The notes beneath the pieces were generated by a model that had not been told where the DNA came from, searched no databases, and saw only the letters and a program-made list of their open reading frames with translations. The position numbers and the translations under genes are program-made. From contig CAIMKZ010000106.1 of NCBI GenBank assembly GCA_903842065.1, forward strand, positions 124,001 to 188,000: a stretch of 64,000 bases of DNA. The letters run 5' to 3'. This DNA comes from an uncultured Acidobacteriaceae bacterium. Its GTDB lineage: Bacteria; Acidobacteriota; Terriglobia; Terriglobales; Acidobacteriaceae. This document shows positions 45,029 through 53,202 of the stretch, piece by piece (within the stretch, counting starts at the first letter, position 1; each line of letters begins with the position of its first letter).

Positions 45029-45130
45029 CTAGCTTCCAGCCTCCAGCTTCCAGCTCTCCCCGAGTACCGGCAAGGATGCCGGCACTTAGAGGAAGTGTCT
45101 AGAGGCTAGTAGCTAGAAGCTAGAGGCTGT
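45029..45130. repeat. AGCTAG-rich inverted repeat, copy 2
   Basis: A left arm CTCTAGCTTCCAGCCTCC and a right arm GGCTAGTAGCTAGAAGC form a long imperfect inverted repeat enclosing the small stem CCGGCA/TGCCGG near 45067-45082. It shares words with the copy at 33508-33600. Confidence 0.65.
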
Positions 45131-45134
45131 CTGC

Positions 45135-45290
45135 TTACCGCTTGCTCACGCCGCGGACCATCTTCTTTACTTTCTTCTTCTTCGAGCCGCGGGGCTCGGT
45201 CTGCTTGGCCTTCGGAGCCGCCTTCTTGCGGGCCGTGCGCTTTACCTTCTTCCGCTCGTCGCGGTCTTCAATCTTCTTCGTATCTGCCAC
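45135..45290 (-). CDS. Lysine-rich 51-residue basic protein
   Basis: GTG at 45290 is preceded by GAGG 5 bases upstream and leads into an open frame of 51 residues ending at TAA (45135-45137). The product starts MADTKKIEDRDERKK and contains two Lys clusters (RTARKKAAPKAK and GSKKKKVKKMVR); 23 of 51 residues are Lys or Arg. It could be a small nucleic-acid-binding or ribosome-associated protein. No family is recognised. The opposite-strand 77-codon frame covering it looks like its shadow. Confidence 0.65.
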   Translation of the reverse strand: MADTKKIEDRDERKKVKRTARKKAAPKAKQTEPRGSKKKKVKKMVRGVSKR

Positions 45291-45523
45291 AGTAACCTCT
45301 TCAAATCGAATGTCTTCGCAGGCGCCCGCCAGGCGGGCAAACGCGTCTACTTATGGTATCAGCCGTAAGCAGTAGGCTCCAAACCTGACCTGCGGGCGCT
45401 GCCCCTCTTTCTCCCGCGACACTGCCGAATCAGGAAAGTGCTGGACCAGGTACACCCATTCCGGCTAAGTATTGGAAGGATGTCGATGTAAACTCTATCG
45501 CGCGCGGGGCGTCTACCAAGGTG

Positions 45524-46099
45524 ATGGCAGCAGGAGCGGTAACCAGGCCGATAAGCGAGCAAGCCGCCCATACTGTCGCGGCAGATGAGTTTGCGCGCTT
45601 GGTCGCGGCGCACCGACCCCAGATCTTCCGCTTCCTGCTGGCATCCACGCGCGACGTGGACCTCGCCGAGACGCTTACCCAGGATTGCTTCCTGAAAGCG
45701 CACCTCCACTGGGGCCAGTTCCGCGGCGACTCGACCGCAATGACCTGGTTGATACGCATCGCCATCAACCTCGAGAAAGACCACTGGCGAAGCCGGCGTC
45801 TGCGCTTCTGGCGCTCGACGCAAGCCAATTCGGTCGATCTGGACGAGGCCAGCGAGTGGCTCCCCAGCGGCGAACGAAGTGCCGAACAGCAGTTGCTGGC
45901 ACGAGAGCAGGTAAAGAAGGTTTGGAAGATTGTAGAAACCCTCAGCGGACGGCAGCGGACCGTATTTCTCCTCCGCTACGTTGAGGATTTGGAACTGAGC
46001 GAGATCGCGCTGGCGACAGGTCTGAACGAAGGCACCGTCAAAGCGCACCTCTCGCGGGCACTTGCCAAAGTCCGCGCCGGGGTAGGGAGCAGAGTATGA
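45524..46099 (+). CDS. ECF-type RNA polymerase sigma factor
   Basis: The 191-residue protein has a sigma-70 region 2 (FARLVAAHRPQIFRFLLAST, then DSTAMTWLIRIAINLEKDHWR) and region 4 (LSGRQRTVFLLRYVEDLELSEIA, GTVKAHLSRALAKVR). It redirects RNA polymerase, presumably under envelope stress. ATG 45524 is preferred to the GTG three bases earlier; the ribosome-binding site is weak. Its stop overlaps the next start (ATGA), so the following membrane protein is probably its regulator. Confidence 0.92.
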   Translation: MAAGAVTRPISEQAAHTVAADEFARLVAAHRPQIFRFLLASTRDVDLAETLTQDCFLKAHLHWGQFRGDSTAMTWLIRIAINLEKDHWRSRRLRFWRSTQANSVDLDEASEWLPSGERSAEQQLLAREQVKKVWKIVETLSGRQRTVFLLRYVEDLELSEIALATGLNEGTVKAHLSRALAKVRAGVGSRV

Positions 46100-46548
46100 C
46101 TATCGAATCGAACAAGGCGATCGAGGCGGAAGAGGTTGAGCTCAGGCAGGCGCTTGGTCACTTTCGCCAAAGCGTTCACGCCTGGAGCGATGCCGAGTAC
46201 GGCAGGCCGCGGATCGTACACCCCGCGACAGTCCGGACAGTCTGGCGGATAGCCACGATCGGCGCGCTCGGCTGCATCGTCGCGGCCGGAGCCCTCTCCG
46301 TGTTCCTGATCGAACATCGTCACCAGCCGGGTGAGGCACAGACGGTGATCGCTCCCGCTACAAGTTCGCAGCCGGAAACGTCTCTAAAGACAACTGCCGC
46401 GAAGACGCCAGCGGCCCCGCTCGTCCAGCCAGGCGCCTCCGTCTCGGACGAAGAGCTGATGGCATCGATCGACAAGGATGTCTCCCGCATTGCGCCCAGC
46501 GCCATGGAACCGCTGGCACAGCTTATGGATGAAGGCGAAATCCATTAG
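46096..46548 (+). CDS. Single-span membrane protein, probable anti-sigma factor
   Basis: The 150-residue product has a cytoplasmic acidic N-terminus (about 1-50), one membrane helix (about 52-72, IATIGALGCIVAAGALSVFLI) and a periplasmic Ala/Pro/Thr-rich tail. Topology, small size and a 4-base overlap with the ECF sigma gene are those of an anti-sigma factor, although no zinc-binding HxxxCxxC motif is visible. Function is inferred from context. Confidence 0.7.
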   Translation: MTIESNKAIEAEEVELRQALGHFRQSVHAWSDAEYGRPRIVHPATVRTVWRIATIGALGCIVAAGALSVFLIEHRHQPGEAQTVIAPATSSQPETSLKTTAAKTPAAPLVQPGASVSDEELMASIDKDVSRIAPSAMEPLAQLMDEGEIH

Positions 46549-46653
46549 GGATGATCTTCTCGGGCCACGCTTGGAATTTTGCCGGCTTTCAACTTGTGTG
46601 CCGGCCGGAAAAGGATTCGGAACGTTATTGAATTGCTTAAAGGAGCGTCTCAT

Positions 46654-47283
46654 ATGAAAAAGATCTTTGCCGGGCTTCCCTTGTTTGGTTTGATCGCCGT
46701 CTTCCTTGGTTCTGCGCTGTCTGTGGCACAGGCACCGCGCATGACCCGCGTCCAGGCATTCGCACCGCAGCGTCCCCCAGTCGAGCAGGCGCTCGGCGCG
46801 CAGGTTAACGCGGGCCGCTGGTGGAACAACCAGCGCATGATCGAGCAGCTCAAACTCACCGACGATCAGCGCAAAGCCATGGACCTGATCCTCTACGATC
46901 ACCGCGCCAAACTCATCGACTTGCAGGCGAACCTGAAGAAAGCCGAGCTTGCCATGCAGCCCCTCATGGCCGCCGATCAGCCCGACGCCAAGCTCATCCT
47001 GGCCCAGATCGACAAGGTGGTCGCGGCGCGCGGCGATCTGGAACGCGCCAACGCCCGCTTCCTTCTCGACATCCGCTTGAAGCTCACGCCCGATCAGTGG
47101 AAGCTGCTCAAGGAGATTCGCGCGGACCTGGCTACACCTCCCGCTCCCGCGCCGGCTCCCGCACCGATGCGGCAACAGCGCATGCCTCGCAACGGCCAGG
47201 GCGCACCTCCGCCCCCCGGAGCTCCCGGTTCACCGAACGCGCTGCCGCCTCCGGGCGGACCCGGCGCTGGGTTCGATCAATAG
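46654..47283 (+). CDS. Spy/CpxP-like periplasmic protein
   Basis: From ATG 46654 (AAAGGAG 8 bases upstream) the product is 209 residues: a signal peptide (MKKIFAGLPLFGLIAVFLGS), then a helical core with two LTDDQRKAMD and LTPDQWKLLKEIR repeats typical of the Spy/CpxP/ZraP family, and a Pro-rich tail. Family members act as periplasmic chaperones or metal sensors under envelope stress. Position after the sigma/anti-sigma pair suggests it belongs to their response. Confidence 0.85.
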   Translation: MKKIFAGLPLFGLIAVFLGSALSVAQAPRMTRVQAFAPQRPPVEQALGAQVNAGRWWNNQRMIEQLKLTDDQRKAMDLILYDHRAKLIDLQANLKKAELAMQPLMAADQPDAKLILAQIDKVVAARGDLERANARFLLDIRLKLTPDQWKLLKEIRADLATPPAPAPAPAPMRQQRMPRNGQGAPPPPGAPGSPNALPPPGGPGAGFDQ

Positions 47284-47317
47284 CTTTACCTCCTCCATTG
47301 ATTCATTTTTCAGAGCG

Positions 47318-47349
47318 GCGGCATGGGGTCATCCCCACGCCGCTTTTTT
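47318..47349 (+). terminator. Rho-independent terminator after the Spy-like gene
   Basis: Stem 47318-47328 pairs with 47333-47343 (one A-C mismatch) around TCAT and is followed by six T. Confidence 0.85.
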
Positions 47350-47512
47350 GTTCCACAGCCCGCTCGCGGCTCCACTGTTCGAAACAAATACAGTTTTCTG
47401 TTCAGGAATGTGACAGCAACTGAAGCACTTTCGAACACTGTTTGTCTCTCCGGCAGACACTCTGACTTTTGCCGCTACAGATACCCCGCCAGAAGCCGCT
47501 GAAAATTATGAC

Positions 47513-47539
47513 TAAAGTTATTCCGGCCCTTTCCGATGA
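47513..47539 (+). promoter_or_regulatory. Sigma-28 (FliA)-type promoter of the flagellin gene
   Basis: TAAAGTTA (47513-47520; 7 of 8 to TAAAGTTT) and TCCGATGA (47532-47539; 6 of 8 to GCCGATAA) are separated by exactly 11 bases. It lies 99 bases upstream of the flagellin start, consistent with class III flagellar control. Confidence 0.75.
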
Positions 47540-47638
47540 AACGGGTGGATGCAATCAGCGCCCCCGAGCCGGATGAGCACGGGCAATGCGCTAAAGTCGC
47601 CCGCTTGGCGCACGCGCATCGGAGAAGGAGTTACCACA

Positions 47639-49291
47639 ATGGCCCTTGGTGTTTTGAATAATCTTTCCGCAATCTACGCGCAGAACAACCTGAACAGAAC
47701 CAATGCAAGTCTTCAGGGGGTTTTGCAGCAGTTGTCCTCCGGGTCGCGGATCAACTCCGGAGCCGACGATGCAGCGGGTCTCTCGCTCGTCAACGGACTG
47801 GCCGCCAACTCGGCCGCTCTCAGCCAGTCCAAGACCAACGCCACCGAGGGCGTGGGCCTGCTTCAAGTGGCCGACGGAGCTCTGGCGCAGGTCACTTCTC
47901 TGCTCAACCGCGCCATTACCCTGGCCACCGAGGCCTCGAACGGCACCCTGAACACGACCCAGTCCGCCGCGGCCAATCAGGAGTACCAGACGATCCTCGC
48001 CGAAGTGAACAACATCGGTTCGACGACGACCTACAACCAGAGGCAGGTCTTCGGCGGCTCCGCGGTCGCTATCTACGCGGGCGACTCGTCGGCAACCGGC
48101 GCTTCGATCGACGAACTGAATATCCGCAGCCTCTCTGTCACCAACCTCGGCGACAAGAACGGCGCCATGACCTACAACAACGGCCAGAGCAACGTCTTCA
48201 TCGATATGTCGAAGAACGGAAATCTGGCCACGGTCAACGATGCCTTCGCAAACACCACGACGACACTGAACATCTACTACATGTCTACCGGCGCCAACGG
48301 AGCCGTCACCCAGCAGACCGCCACCATCAGCGTGGGCGGCGCCACGGGATACGCCGACAACGTAGCCGGCATGATCAGCGCTATCAACAACGCCCATCTG
48401 GGCGTCACGGCCAGCTTCGGCACGGCGTCCCAGGCAGGCGCGCAGGCGATTGCGGCAGGCACGGCGAACGACACTGGCATCATCCTCTCGGGTACCGGCG
48501 CAGGAATCGGAAGCGGCAACACGCCCGGCCTCATCGGCTCCATCGCCTCCACAGGCGCCGCCACAGATGCGCTCTCCGGTACGCTGTCCGTGACCGATAC
48601 CTCCGGCGTGACTCACACCATCACACTGGGATCTGCGGGATCGACCGACACGCTTGCCAACCTGGCCAACACCATCAACGCCACAGGCTACGGCATCACC
48701 GCCACATACAACGCCGGCACCAAGAGCACCACCTTTACCTCGGCCAGCAGCACAGCGGCAGTCACCGCATCCGGACTCGGCGACACCACCACGCCGGCAA
48801 GCGTTCCCACATGGACGGCGGGCACCTACTACTCGATCGGCGTCGCAAACTCAGCCGCCGGTACCGCCATCGCCGACTCCGCTACCGGTCAGACGGCCGG
48901 CGCCGCCTCGGGATTCACAGCCGATCCCACCGGCCTCGGCGGCATCGCCACCGTCAGCTACACCGACTCGGCAGGCACTGACCTGAGTGGCACCAGTCTC
49001 GCCACTCACTCCAACGCTCAGGCGGCGCTCATCCTCATCAATGAGGCCATCAGCTGCGTCGCATCCCTCGACGGCTACATCGGAGCACAGATCAACACCC
49101 TGAACTCCATCAGCCAGGTCATGAGCACGCAGCAGGAGAACGTGATCTCGGCACAGAACGCCATTCAGGCTACCGACTACGCCTCGGCCACGGCCAACAT
49201 GTCAAAGTACGAGATCCTCACCCAGACCGGCATCGCCGCATTAGCCCAGGCTAACCAGATGCAGCAGCAAGTCACCAAGCTCTTGCAGTAA
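47639..49291 (+). CDS. fliC: Flagellin
   Basis: From ATG 47639 (AAGGAG 8 bases upstream) the protein is 550 residues. The N-terminal D0/D1 helix (NNLSAIYAQNNLNRTNASLQ, then LSSGSRINSGADDAAGLSL) and the C-terminal D0/D1 helix (QENVISAQNAIQATDYASATA, then ILTQTGIAALAQANQ) are typical. The middle (about 180-430) is a large Gly/Ala/Thr-rich variable domain with flagellin-IN-like repeats. It forms the flagellar filament after export. No other flagellar gene is nearby. Confidence 0.95.
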   Translation: MALGVLNNLSAIYAQNNLNRTNASLQGVLQQLSSGSRINSGADDAAGLSLVNGLAANSAALSQSKTNATEGVGLLQVADGALAQVTSLLNRAITLATEASNGTLNTTQSAAANQEYQTILAEVNNIGSTTTYNQRQVFGGSAVAIYAGDSSATGASIDELNIRSLSVTNLGDKNGAMTYNNGQSNVFIDMSKNGNLATVNDAFANTTTTLNIYYMSTGANGAVTQQTATISVGGATGYADNVAGMISAINNAHLGVTASFGTASQAGAQAIAAGTANDTGIILSGTGAGIGSGNTPGLIGSIASTGAATDALSGTLSVTDTSGVTHTITLGSAGSTDTLANLANTINATGYGITATYNAGTKSTTFTSASSTAAVTASGLGDTTTPASVPTWTAGTYYSIGVANSAAGTAIADSATGQTAGAASGFTADPTGLGGIATVSYTDSAGTDLSGTSLATHSNAQAALILINEAISCVASLDGYIGAQINTLNSISQVMSTQQENVISAQNAIQATDYASATANMSKYEILTQTGIAALAQANQMQQQVTKLLQ

Positions 49292-49339
49292 AAGTTTCGT
49301 CAGAACTGAAGCACTTAACAGAAAACCCAGGGACAGGGC

Positions 49340-49376
49340 GGCGGCAAGGTGCAAACCTTGCCGCCCATTCTTTTTT
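49340..49376 (+). terminator. Terminator after flagellin
   Basis: A perfect 10-bp stem GGCGGCAAGG/CCTTGCCGCC (49340-49349 with 49356-49365) is followed by ATTC and six T. Confidence 0.9.
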
Positions 49377-49385
49377 GGCCCTCAA

Positions 49386-50207
49386 CTAACTTGCCGGCTC
49401 GTTCCACTTTCCTGTGCGCAGATACTCGTCGATTCCCTGCGCGGCTTTTCTTCCCGCGCCCATCGCCAGAATCACTGTGGCCGCGTCTCTCGCGATTTCG
49501 CCGCCAGCAAATACCCCTTTTATCCCCGTCCGCATGGTCTCCGCGTCTGCAACAAAAATGTCGTGCTTGTCTACCACCACATACACCGCGTCGCAGCCCT
49601 CACCGCCCATCAACTCGTCGACACCGGCGCTCTTTCCAATAACAGAATCGGTCTCAAACTCGACGCCCATACGCCGCAGGTTCTCAACCTCACCCTTCAC
49701 AATCTCCCGGGGCAACAGCGCCTCCGCAATGCCGTACGCCAGCACGCCGCCGATCTCGTTTTTCTCTTCAAAGACCCGCACCCGGTGGCCCTTCTGGATC
49801 AGGTCGCCCGCCGCAGCAAGCCCAGCCGGGCCGCTGCCCACAATCGCCACGCTCTTGCCCGTCTTCTCGGCGATCTCCGGCAGCCCCGGCTCCCCCGTCT
49901 CGCCTTCGTAGTCGGCAATGAACCGCTCGATGTTGCCGATCGCCACCGGCTCGCCCCTCCGGCCCAGGATGCAACCGCCCTCGCACAGCGTTTTCTGCGG
50001 GCAGAGGCGCGCCGTAACGGCGGGCAGTGCGTTGTCCTCGCGCAGCTTGCGGGCCGCGCCCGGAAGTTCGCCCCGGCGAAGCAAGCCGATCACCTCGCGA
50101 ATCTTTACCCCCACCGGACACGCAACCGCGCACGCCGGCCGGTTGCAGCTCAGGCATCTCTCGGCTTCGTTGCAGGCCATCTCCTCGCCGCACGCGTCCG
50201 GAATCAT
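49386..50207 (-). CDS. Internally deleted GltD-like flavoprotein
   Basis: From ATG 50207 the product is 273 residues. It has the N-terminal iron-sulfur motif Cys18-x2-Cys21-x4-Cys26-x3-Cys30-Pro of glutamate synthase small subunit (GltD) proteins, further cysteines (LCPQKTLCEGGCI), and an FAD-binding VAIVGSGPAGLAAAGDL. After GCDAVYVVV the sequence jumps to the C-terminal FAD-contact segment GVFAGGEIARDAATVILAMGAG. The roughly 170-residue central NADPH-binding part of a normal 450-480-residue GltD is absent, with the frame intact. It may be a degenerate pyridine-nucleotide-independent electron-transfer protein, or use a different donor. No glutamate synthase large subunit is nearby. Confidence 0.8.
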   Translation of the reverse strand: MIPDACGEEMACNEAERCLSCNRPACAVACPVGVKIREVIGLLRRGELPGAARKLREDNALPAVTARLCPQKTLCEGGCILGRRGEPVAIGNIERFIADYEGETGEPGLPEIAEKTGKSVAIVGSGPAGLAAAGDLIQKGHRVRVFEEKNEIGGVLAYGIAEALLPREIVKGEVENLRRMGVEFETDSVIGKSAGVDELMGGEGCDAVYVVVDKHDIFVADAETMRTGIKGVFAGGEIARDAATVILAMGAGRKAAQGIDEYLRTGKWNEPAS

Positions 50208-50540
50208 TCTCTTTGGGTCTCCTCGCCAGCCCCGTCCTCCAGGCACCTGTCCATTATGCCGACGGAGCAGACACTCAAACGTGTGATATAAGTCACCAAA
50301 AAATCCCTGAATTCAGGCATTCTCTCAAACTTCCCACTCTTTGAACGCACCTTGAGTGCGGCACATATGCCACACAGCCCAGATACCGGCGCCCCCGCCC
50401 TTGGCCTGCCGGGCTTCTTCCTATATACTGGACTTTCGGCAGGCCGCGGGCGGGGTTGTGTCTCTGGGCGCCCCCTTTTACGATTTGTTTCTTCGAGCGC
50501 CCCAAAGCCACTGAGAATCAAGACACTTCGGAGTAGAACC
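50208..50540. other. Intergenic region upstream of rpmB
   Basis: This 333-base divergent region holds the rpmB promoter and the start region of the GltD-like gene. It also contains the inverted repeat TGCGGCACATATGCCACAC near 50358-50373. No RNA gene or repeat-family member was seen. Confidence 0.5.
50401..50429 (+). promoter_or_regulatory. Sigma-70-type promoter of rpmB
   Basis: TTGGCC (50401-50406) and TATACT (50424-50429) are separated by 17 bases. The predicted transcript would start about 105 bases before the rpmB start codon. Confidence 0.65.
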
Positions 50541-50732
50541 ATGGCACAGGTATGCGACATTTGCGGCAAGGGCCCGCAGTTCGGTAACAACATCTCCCAC
50601 GCGCACAACGTCAGCCGCCGGCGCTGGAACCCTAATCTTCAGGGCGTCAAGGCGATGATCAACGGCGCTGCCAAGCGCATCCGCGTCTGCACCAGCTGCA
50701 TCAAGAGCGGCAAGGTCACCAAGGCGGCGTAG
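50541..50732 (+). CDS. rpmB: 50S ribosomal protein L28
   Basis: The 63-residue product begins MAQVCDICGKGPQFGNNIS and contains HAHNVSRRRWNPNLQ and RIRVCTSCIKSGKVTK. It is the zinc-binding (C+) form with CxxC pairs at both ends. The frame is open upstream but L28 proteins begin at this ATG, preceded by GGAG. Monocistronic, followed by a terminator. Confidence 0.97.
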   Translation: MAQVCDICGKGPQFGNNISHAHNVSRRRWNPNLQGVKAMINGAAKRIRVCTSCIKSGKVTKAA

Positions 50733-50778
50733 CTTCCTCCTGCCCCAGGCAGGCGGTCTCCAGATTTCAGATGCGAAG

Positions 50779-50801
50779 AGCCGGGGTCTCCCCCGGCTTT
50801 T
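50779..50801 (+). terminator. Terminator after rpmB
   Basis: An 8-bp stem AGCCGGGG/CCCCGGCT (50779-50786 with 50791-50798) with TCTC loop is followed by a T-run. Confidence 0.85.
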
Positions 50802-50928
50802 CCTCGTTACGCGTATTGCCCCGCGCAACGCGTCCTCGATTGACACGCAGCCAAACCACGGCTACGATTGCTCCAACTTCCGCAGGCTCCCCACCTTTGT
50901 GAGCAAGCGCTGAGACTGGAGCAACCCG

Positions 50929-51873
50929 ATGGCTCGATCGCTGAGGCCGCACTCCGCGTTACGCAGTTGGCCGCGAATTCTCATATGCGCCGTTGCAGCC
51001 TGTCTCGGGCTGCTCTCGGCAGGCTGCAAGACCCAGCAGGACGCTCTAGCCGCCGCCGCGCAGATGTCGGCCACCGCTAAATGCCTCTCCGACTACTACT
51101 CGGCTCTCGGCACAATCCTCGCTCAAACCGATCAGCTCTACTCCCTCAATGAAGCCGTCTTCTCCAAGCCCTACACTGAAGCTAACCGCGAGTTAATGAA
51201 GAGCAACCGAGACGAGATCGCCCGGCGCGCGCAGCTAGCCGCGGACTTCTCCACGCTGGCGGCGATCTTCGGCAAACTCACCGGCTCCACGGCGTCGTCC
51301 GACGTCTCCGCTTCGGCCCTTAAGCTCCAGACCCAGATCGATGCGCTGGCCTCACGCAAGGAGTCGGCGGGCGAGCAGAACGAGCTTAAGGCAGCCCTCT
51401 CGCTACTAGTCTCAGCCGTACAGCAGGGCAAGGAGCGCGAAGCAGCCCGTGCCATCGACGATGCCGCCGCCGGACTCGCAAAACTCTTTGAAAAAGAGAC
51501 GCCGGCCTGGAACTCCATCCACACCGTCTACACCCAGATCGCAGCCAACGCCGCCCAGGGGCTGGTCGATAAAGGCGTGGTCGATGAGACACCGCTACTC
51601 AAAACCGCGCTCGACCCCTTCGGCCTTGCCCTCTCCGAACAGGCCCGTACCCTCAACAAGGATCTCGCCCCGGCGGCCTCCCGCCAGATCGCTCAGCGCA
51701 GGCAGGCGCTCGAAGACTCCTACTCCCGCGCCACCGCCGATATGCAGAAGTCCCTCGACGAGATGGCCCGTCGCATTCACCTCGTCGCGCTCGACAAGCC
51801 CATGGACTTTCGCGCCCCGCCCATCACCGTGCAAAACGTTGAGAAGTGGGTCGCGCTCATCGTTTCCTTCTAG
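50929..51873 (+). CDS. Helical lipoprotein, hypothetical
   Basis: The 314-residue protein has a lipoprotein signal (ICAVAACLGLLSAGC) preceded by GGAG 7 bases before the ATG. The mature part is almost entirely alpha-helical, rich in Ala/Lys/Glu/Gln, with heptad-like stretches and no recognisable domain. It lies 11 bases upstream of a second small helical protein, probably its partner. Predicted location: periplasmic face of the inner or outer membrane. Confidence 0.75.
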   Translation: MARSLRPHSALRSWPRILICAVAACLGLLSAGCKTQQDALAAAAQMSATAKCLSDYYSALGTILAQTDQLYSLNEAVFSKPYTEANRELMKSNRDEIARRAQLAADFSTLAAIFGKLTGSTASSDVSASALKLQTQIDALASRKESAGEQNELKAALSLLVSAVQQGKEREAARAIDDAAAGLAKLFEKETPAWNSIHTVYTQIAANAAQGLVDKGVVDETPLLKTALDPFGLALSEQARTLNKDLAPAASRQIAQRRQALEDSYSRATADMQKSLDEMARRIHLVALDKPMDFRAPPITVQNVEKWVALIVSF

Positions 51874-51884
51874 CGGAGATTGTT

Positions 51885-52226
51885 ATGGAGAATGTTCTTG
51901 AAGATGTGCAGGCGACCTACCTCTCGCTCGACGCGCAGTACAGTGTGCTGCTGGCCGGCTGCAGGAACCAGGACGAGCGCGATGCCCTGGGCGTGCAGTA
52001 TGCAACCGCTCAGCAGAACTATCAGACCGCACTAAACAAAATGCTCTCCGACGACGATCCCGTAGTGGCCGCACTCGACAAGCAGCTCAAGGCCGCAAAC
52101 CTACTGGTCGTCCGCGCAACCCTGGAACTGGGCAACATCAGCGCGGTGATCGACAACATCACCACTGCGATCGCGCTGGGAAGCACGCTGGTGAAAAAGG
52201 CCGCGGCCGGAACCCTGCTCCTCTGA
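51885..52226 (+). CDS. Small helical protein, probable partner of the upstream lipoprotein
   Basis: From ATG 51885 (GGAG 6 bases upstream) the product is 113 residues, soluble and alpha-helical except for a hydrophobic C-terminal stretch (ITTAIALGSTLVKKAAAG). No signal peptide, so it stays cytoplasmic or is membrane-tethered through its C-terminus. Cotranscribed with the lipoprotein gene. Confidence 0.7.
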   Translation: MENVLEDVQATYLSLDAQYSVLLAGCRNQDERDALGVQYATAQQNYQTALNKMLSDDDPVVAALDKQLKAANLLVVRATLELGNISAVIDNITTAIALGSTLVKKAAAGTLLL

Positions 52227-52232
52227 CCAAGT

Positions 52233-52295
52233 TGTCATCCTGAGCGAAGATTGGCGCATATTTTGCGCCAATCGCAGTCGAAGAACCTGCGATTG
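52233..52295. repeat. TGTCATCCTGAGCGA-type interrupted repeat, copy 2
   Basis: TGTCATCCTGAGCGA is followed by a hairpin (GATTGGCGCA at 52249-52258 with TGCGCCAATC at 52264-52273) and then AGTCGAAGAACCTGCG. The outer halves match copy 1 at 34276-34335; the hairpin differs. Confidence 0.8.
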
Positions 52296-52361
52296 TTCTT
52301 CAACGAACTTCAGATCGCCACACTGGCATCAAGTCGGCAAAACCCCGCCTTGCTCACGGCA

Positions 52362-53102
52362 TCAGAACGAACTTGTATTCTTGCCTTCGCTCTCGCGCCC
52401 CTGCGGCGCAGCAGCAGGCCGTGAGCCGGCTTGTGGAGCGGTCCGCAAAGGCTGTTGCGCCTGCGGCGGCTGATGCATGGTCACAATAATCGCGCCCGCC
52501 GGACGTAGCCCGGCGCAGCGGTAGGAGTGCGGCGTGCCCGCATCGAAGTAAACCGCATCGCCGGCCTCAAGAACCGAATCCTGAGCCCCGTGGCGCAGCA
52601 TCAACTCGCCCTGCAAAAGGTAGAGAAACTCGTAGCCGGGGTGAATGTGCGCCTTGGGCTCAATCCCCTCGTCCAGCGGAACAAACTCGGCAAAGTACGG
52701 GTCCATGTGACGGTCGGCAACCAGATAGCCCAGGCTCTCGAAGTAGTAAGTGGGCGGCTCCACGCCGGTCTGCGGCATGCGCACACGCTCGGACTGGCGA
52801 TGGATGCGAAACACCGGCGCAGGTTCGGAGTCGAAGAAGTACGAAAGGTCCTTCGAAAACACCATCGCTACGCGCGCCAGATTGCGCAGCGTGGGAACCA
52901 CGCGGCCCGTCTCGAGCTGCGACAAAAAGCTGGCAGAAAGCCCCGTGTGCCTGCCCAGCTCCACCAGTCCCATGGACTTCTTCAGCCGCAGCCGCCGGAT
53001 GCGTTCGCCGATGTGCTTCTCTTCGATGAACCGCTCGGCCGTCTCGGAATCGGCCTGCGTCTTCTGCACCTGTTCGTTGTGAACGTCCTGAGGCTCCGCC
53101 AT
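52362..53102 (-). CDS. XRE-family regulator with C-terminal cupin domain
   Basis: From ATG 53102 (AAGGGG 8 bases upstream) the product is 246 residues: a helix-turn-helix (about 31-85, RIRRLRLKKSMGLVELGRHT, then SASFLSQLETG), a cupin_2 barrel (about 110-215, with HIHPGYEFLYLLQGEL), and a Gln/Pro-rich tail. Such XRE-cupin proteins sense a small ligand (sugar, amino acid or polyamine) in the cupin and regulate neighbouring genes. The next minus-strand gene upstream is the TonB receptor, a possible target. Confidence 0.9.
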   Translation of the reverse strand: MAEPQDVHNEQVQKTQADSETAERFIEEKHIGERIRRLRLKKSMGLVELGRHTGLSASFLSQLETGRVVPTLRNLARVAMVFSKDLSYFFDSEPAPVFRIHRQSERVRMPQTGVEPPTYYFESLGYLVADRHMDPYFAEFVPLDEGIEPKAHIHPGYEFLYLLQGELMLRHGAQDSVLEAGDAVYFDAGTPHSYRCAGLRPAGAIIVTMHQPPQAQQPLRTAPQAGSRPAAAPQGRESEGKNTSSF

Positions 53103-53202
53103 ACTGAATCCCCTTGCTAATAGAATGCCCCGAGATGTGCCTTTTGTCGAGGTCAACAAAAATTATTACTCCATGAAACAAGTCGCCGCACCCAAAATGA
53201 CA

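Noticed and set aside
43598..45109. 503-codon plus-strand frame opposite the amino-acid permease
   Set aside because: Arg/His/Gln-rich antisense of membrane helices with no homology-like segment.
45142..45375. 77-codon plus-strand frame with Phe-rich start
   Set aside because: It is the complement of the lysine-rich minus-strand small gene, which has the better ribosome-binding site and composition.
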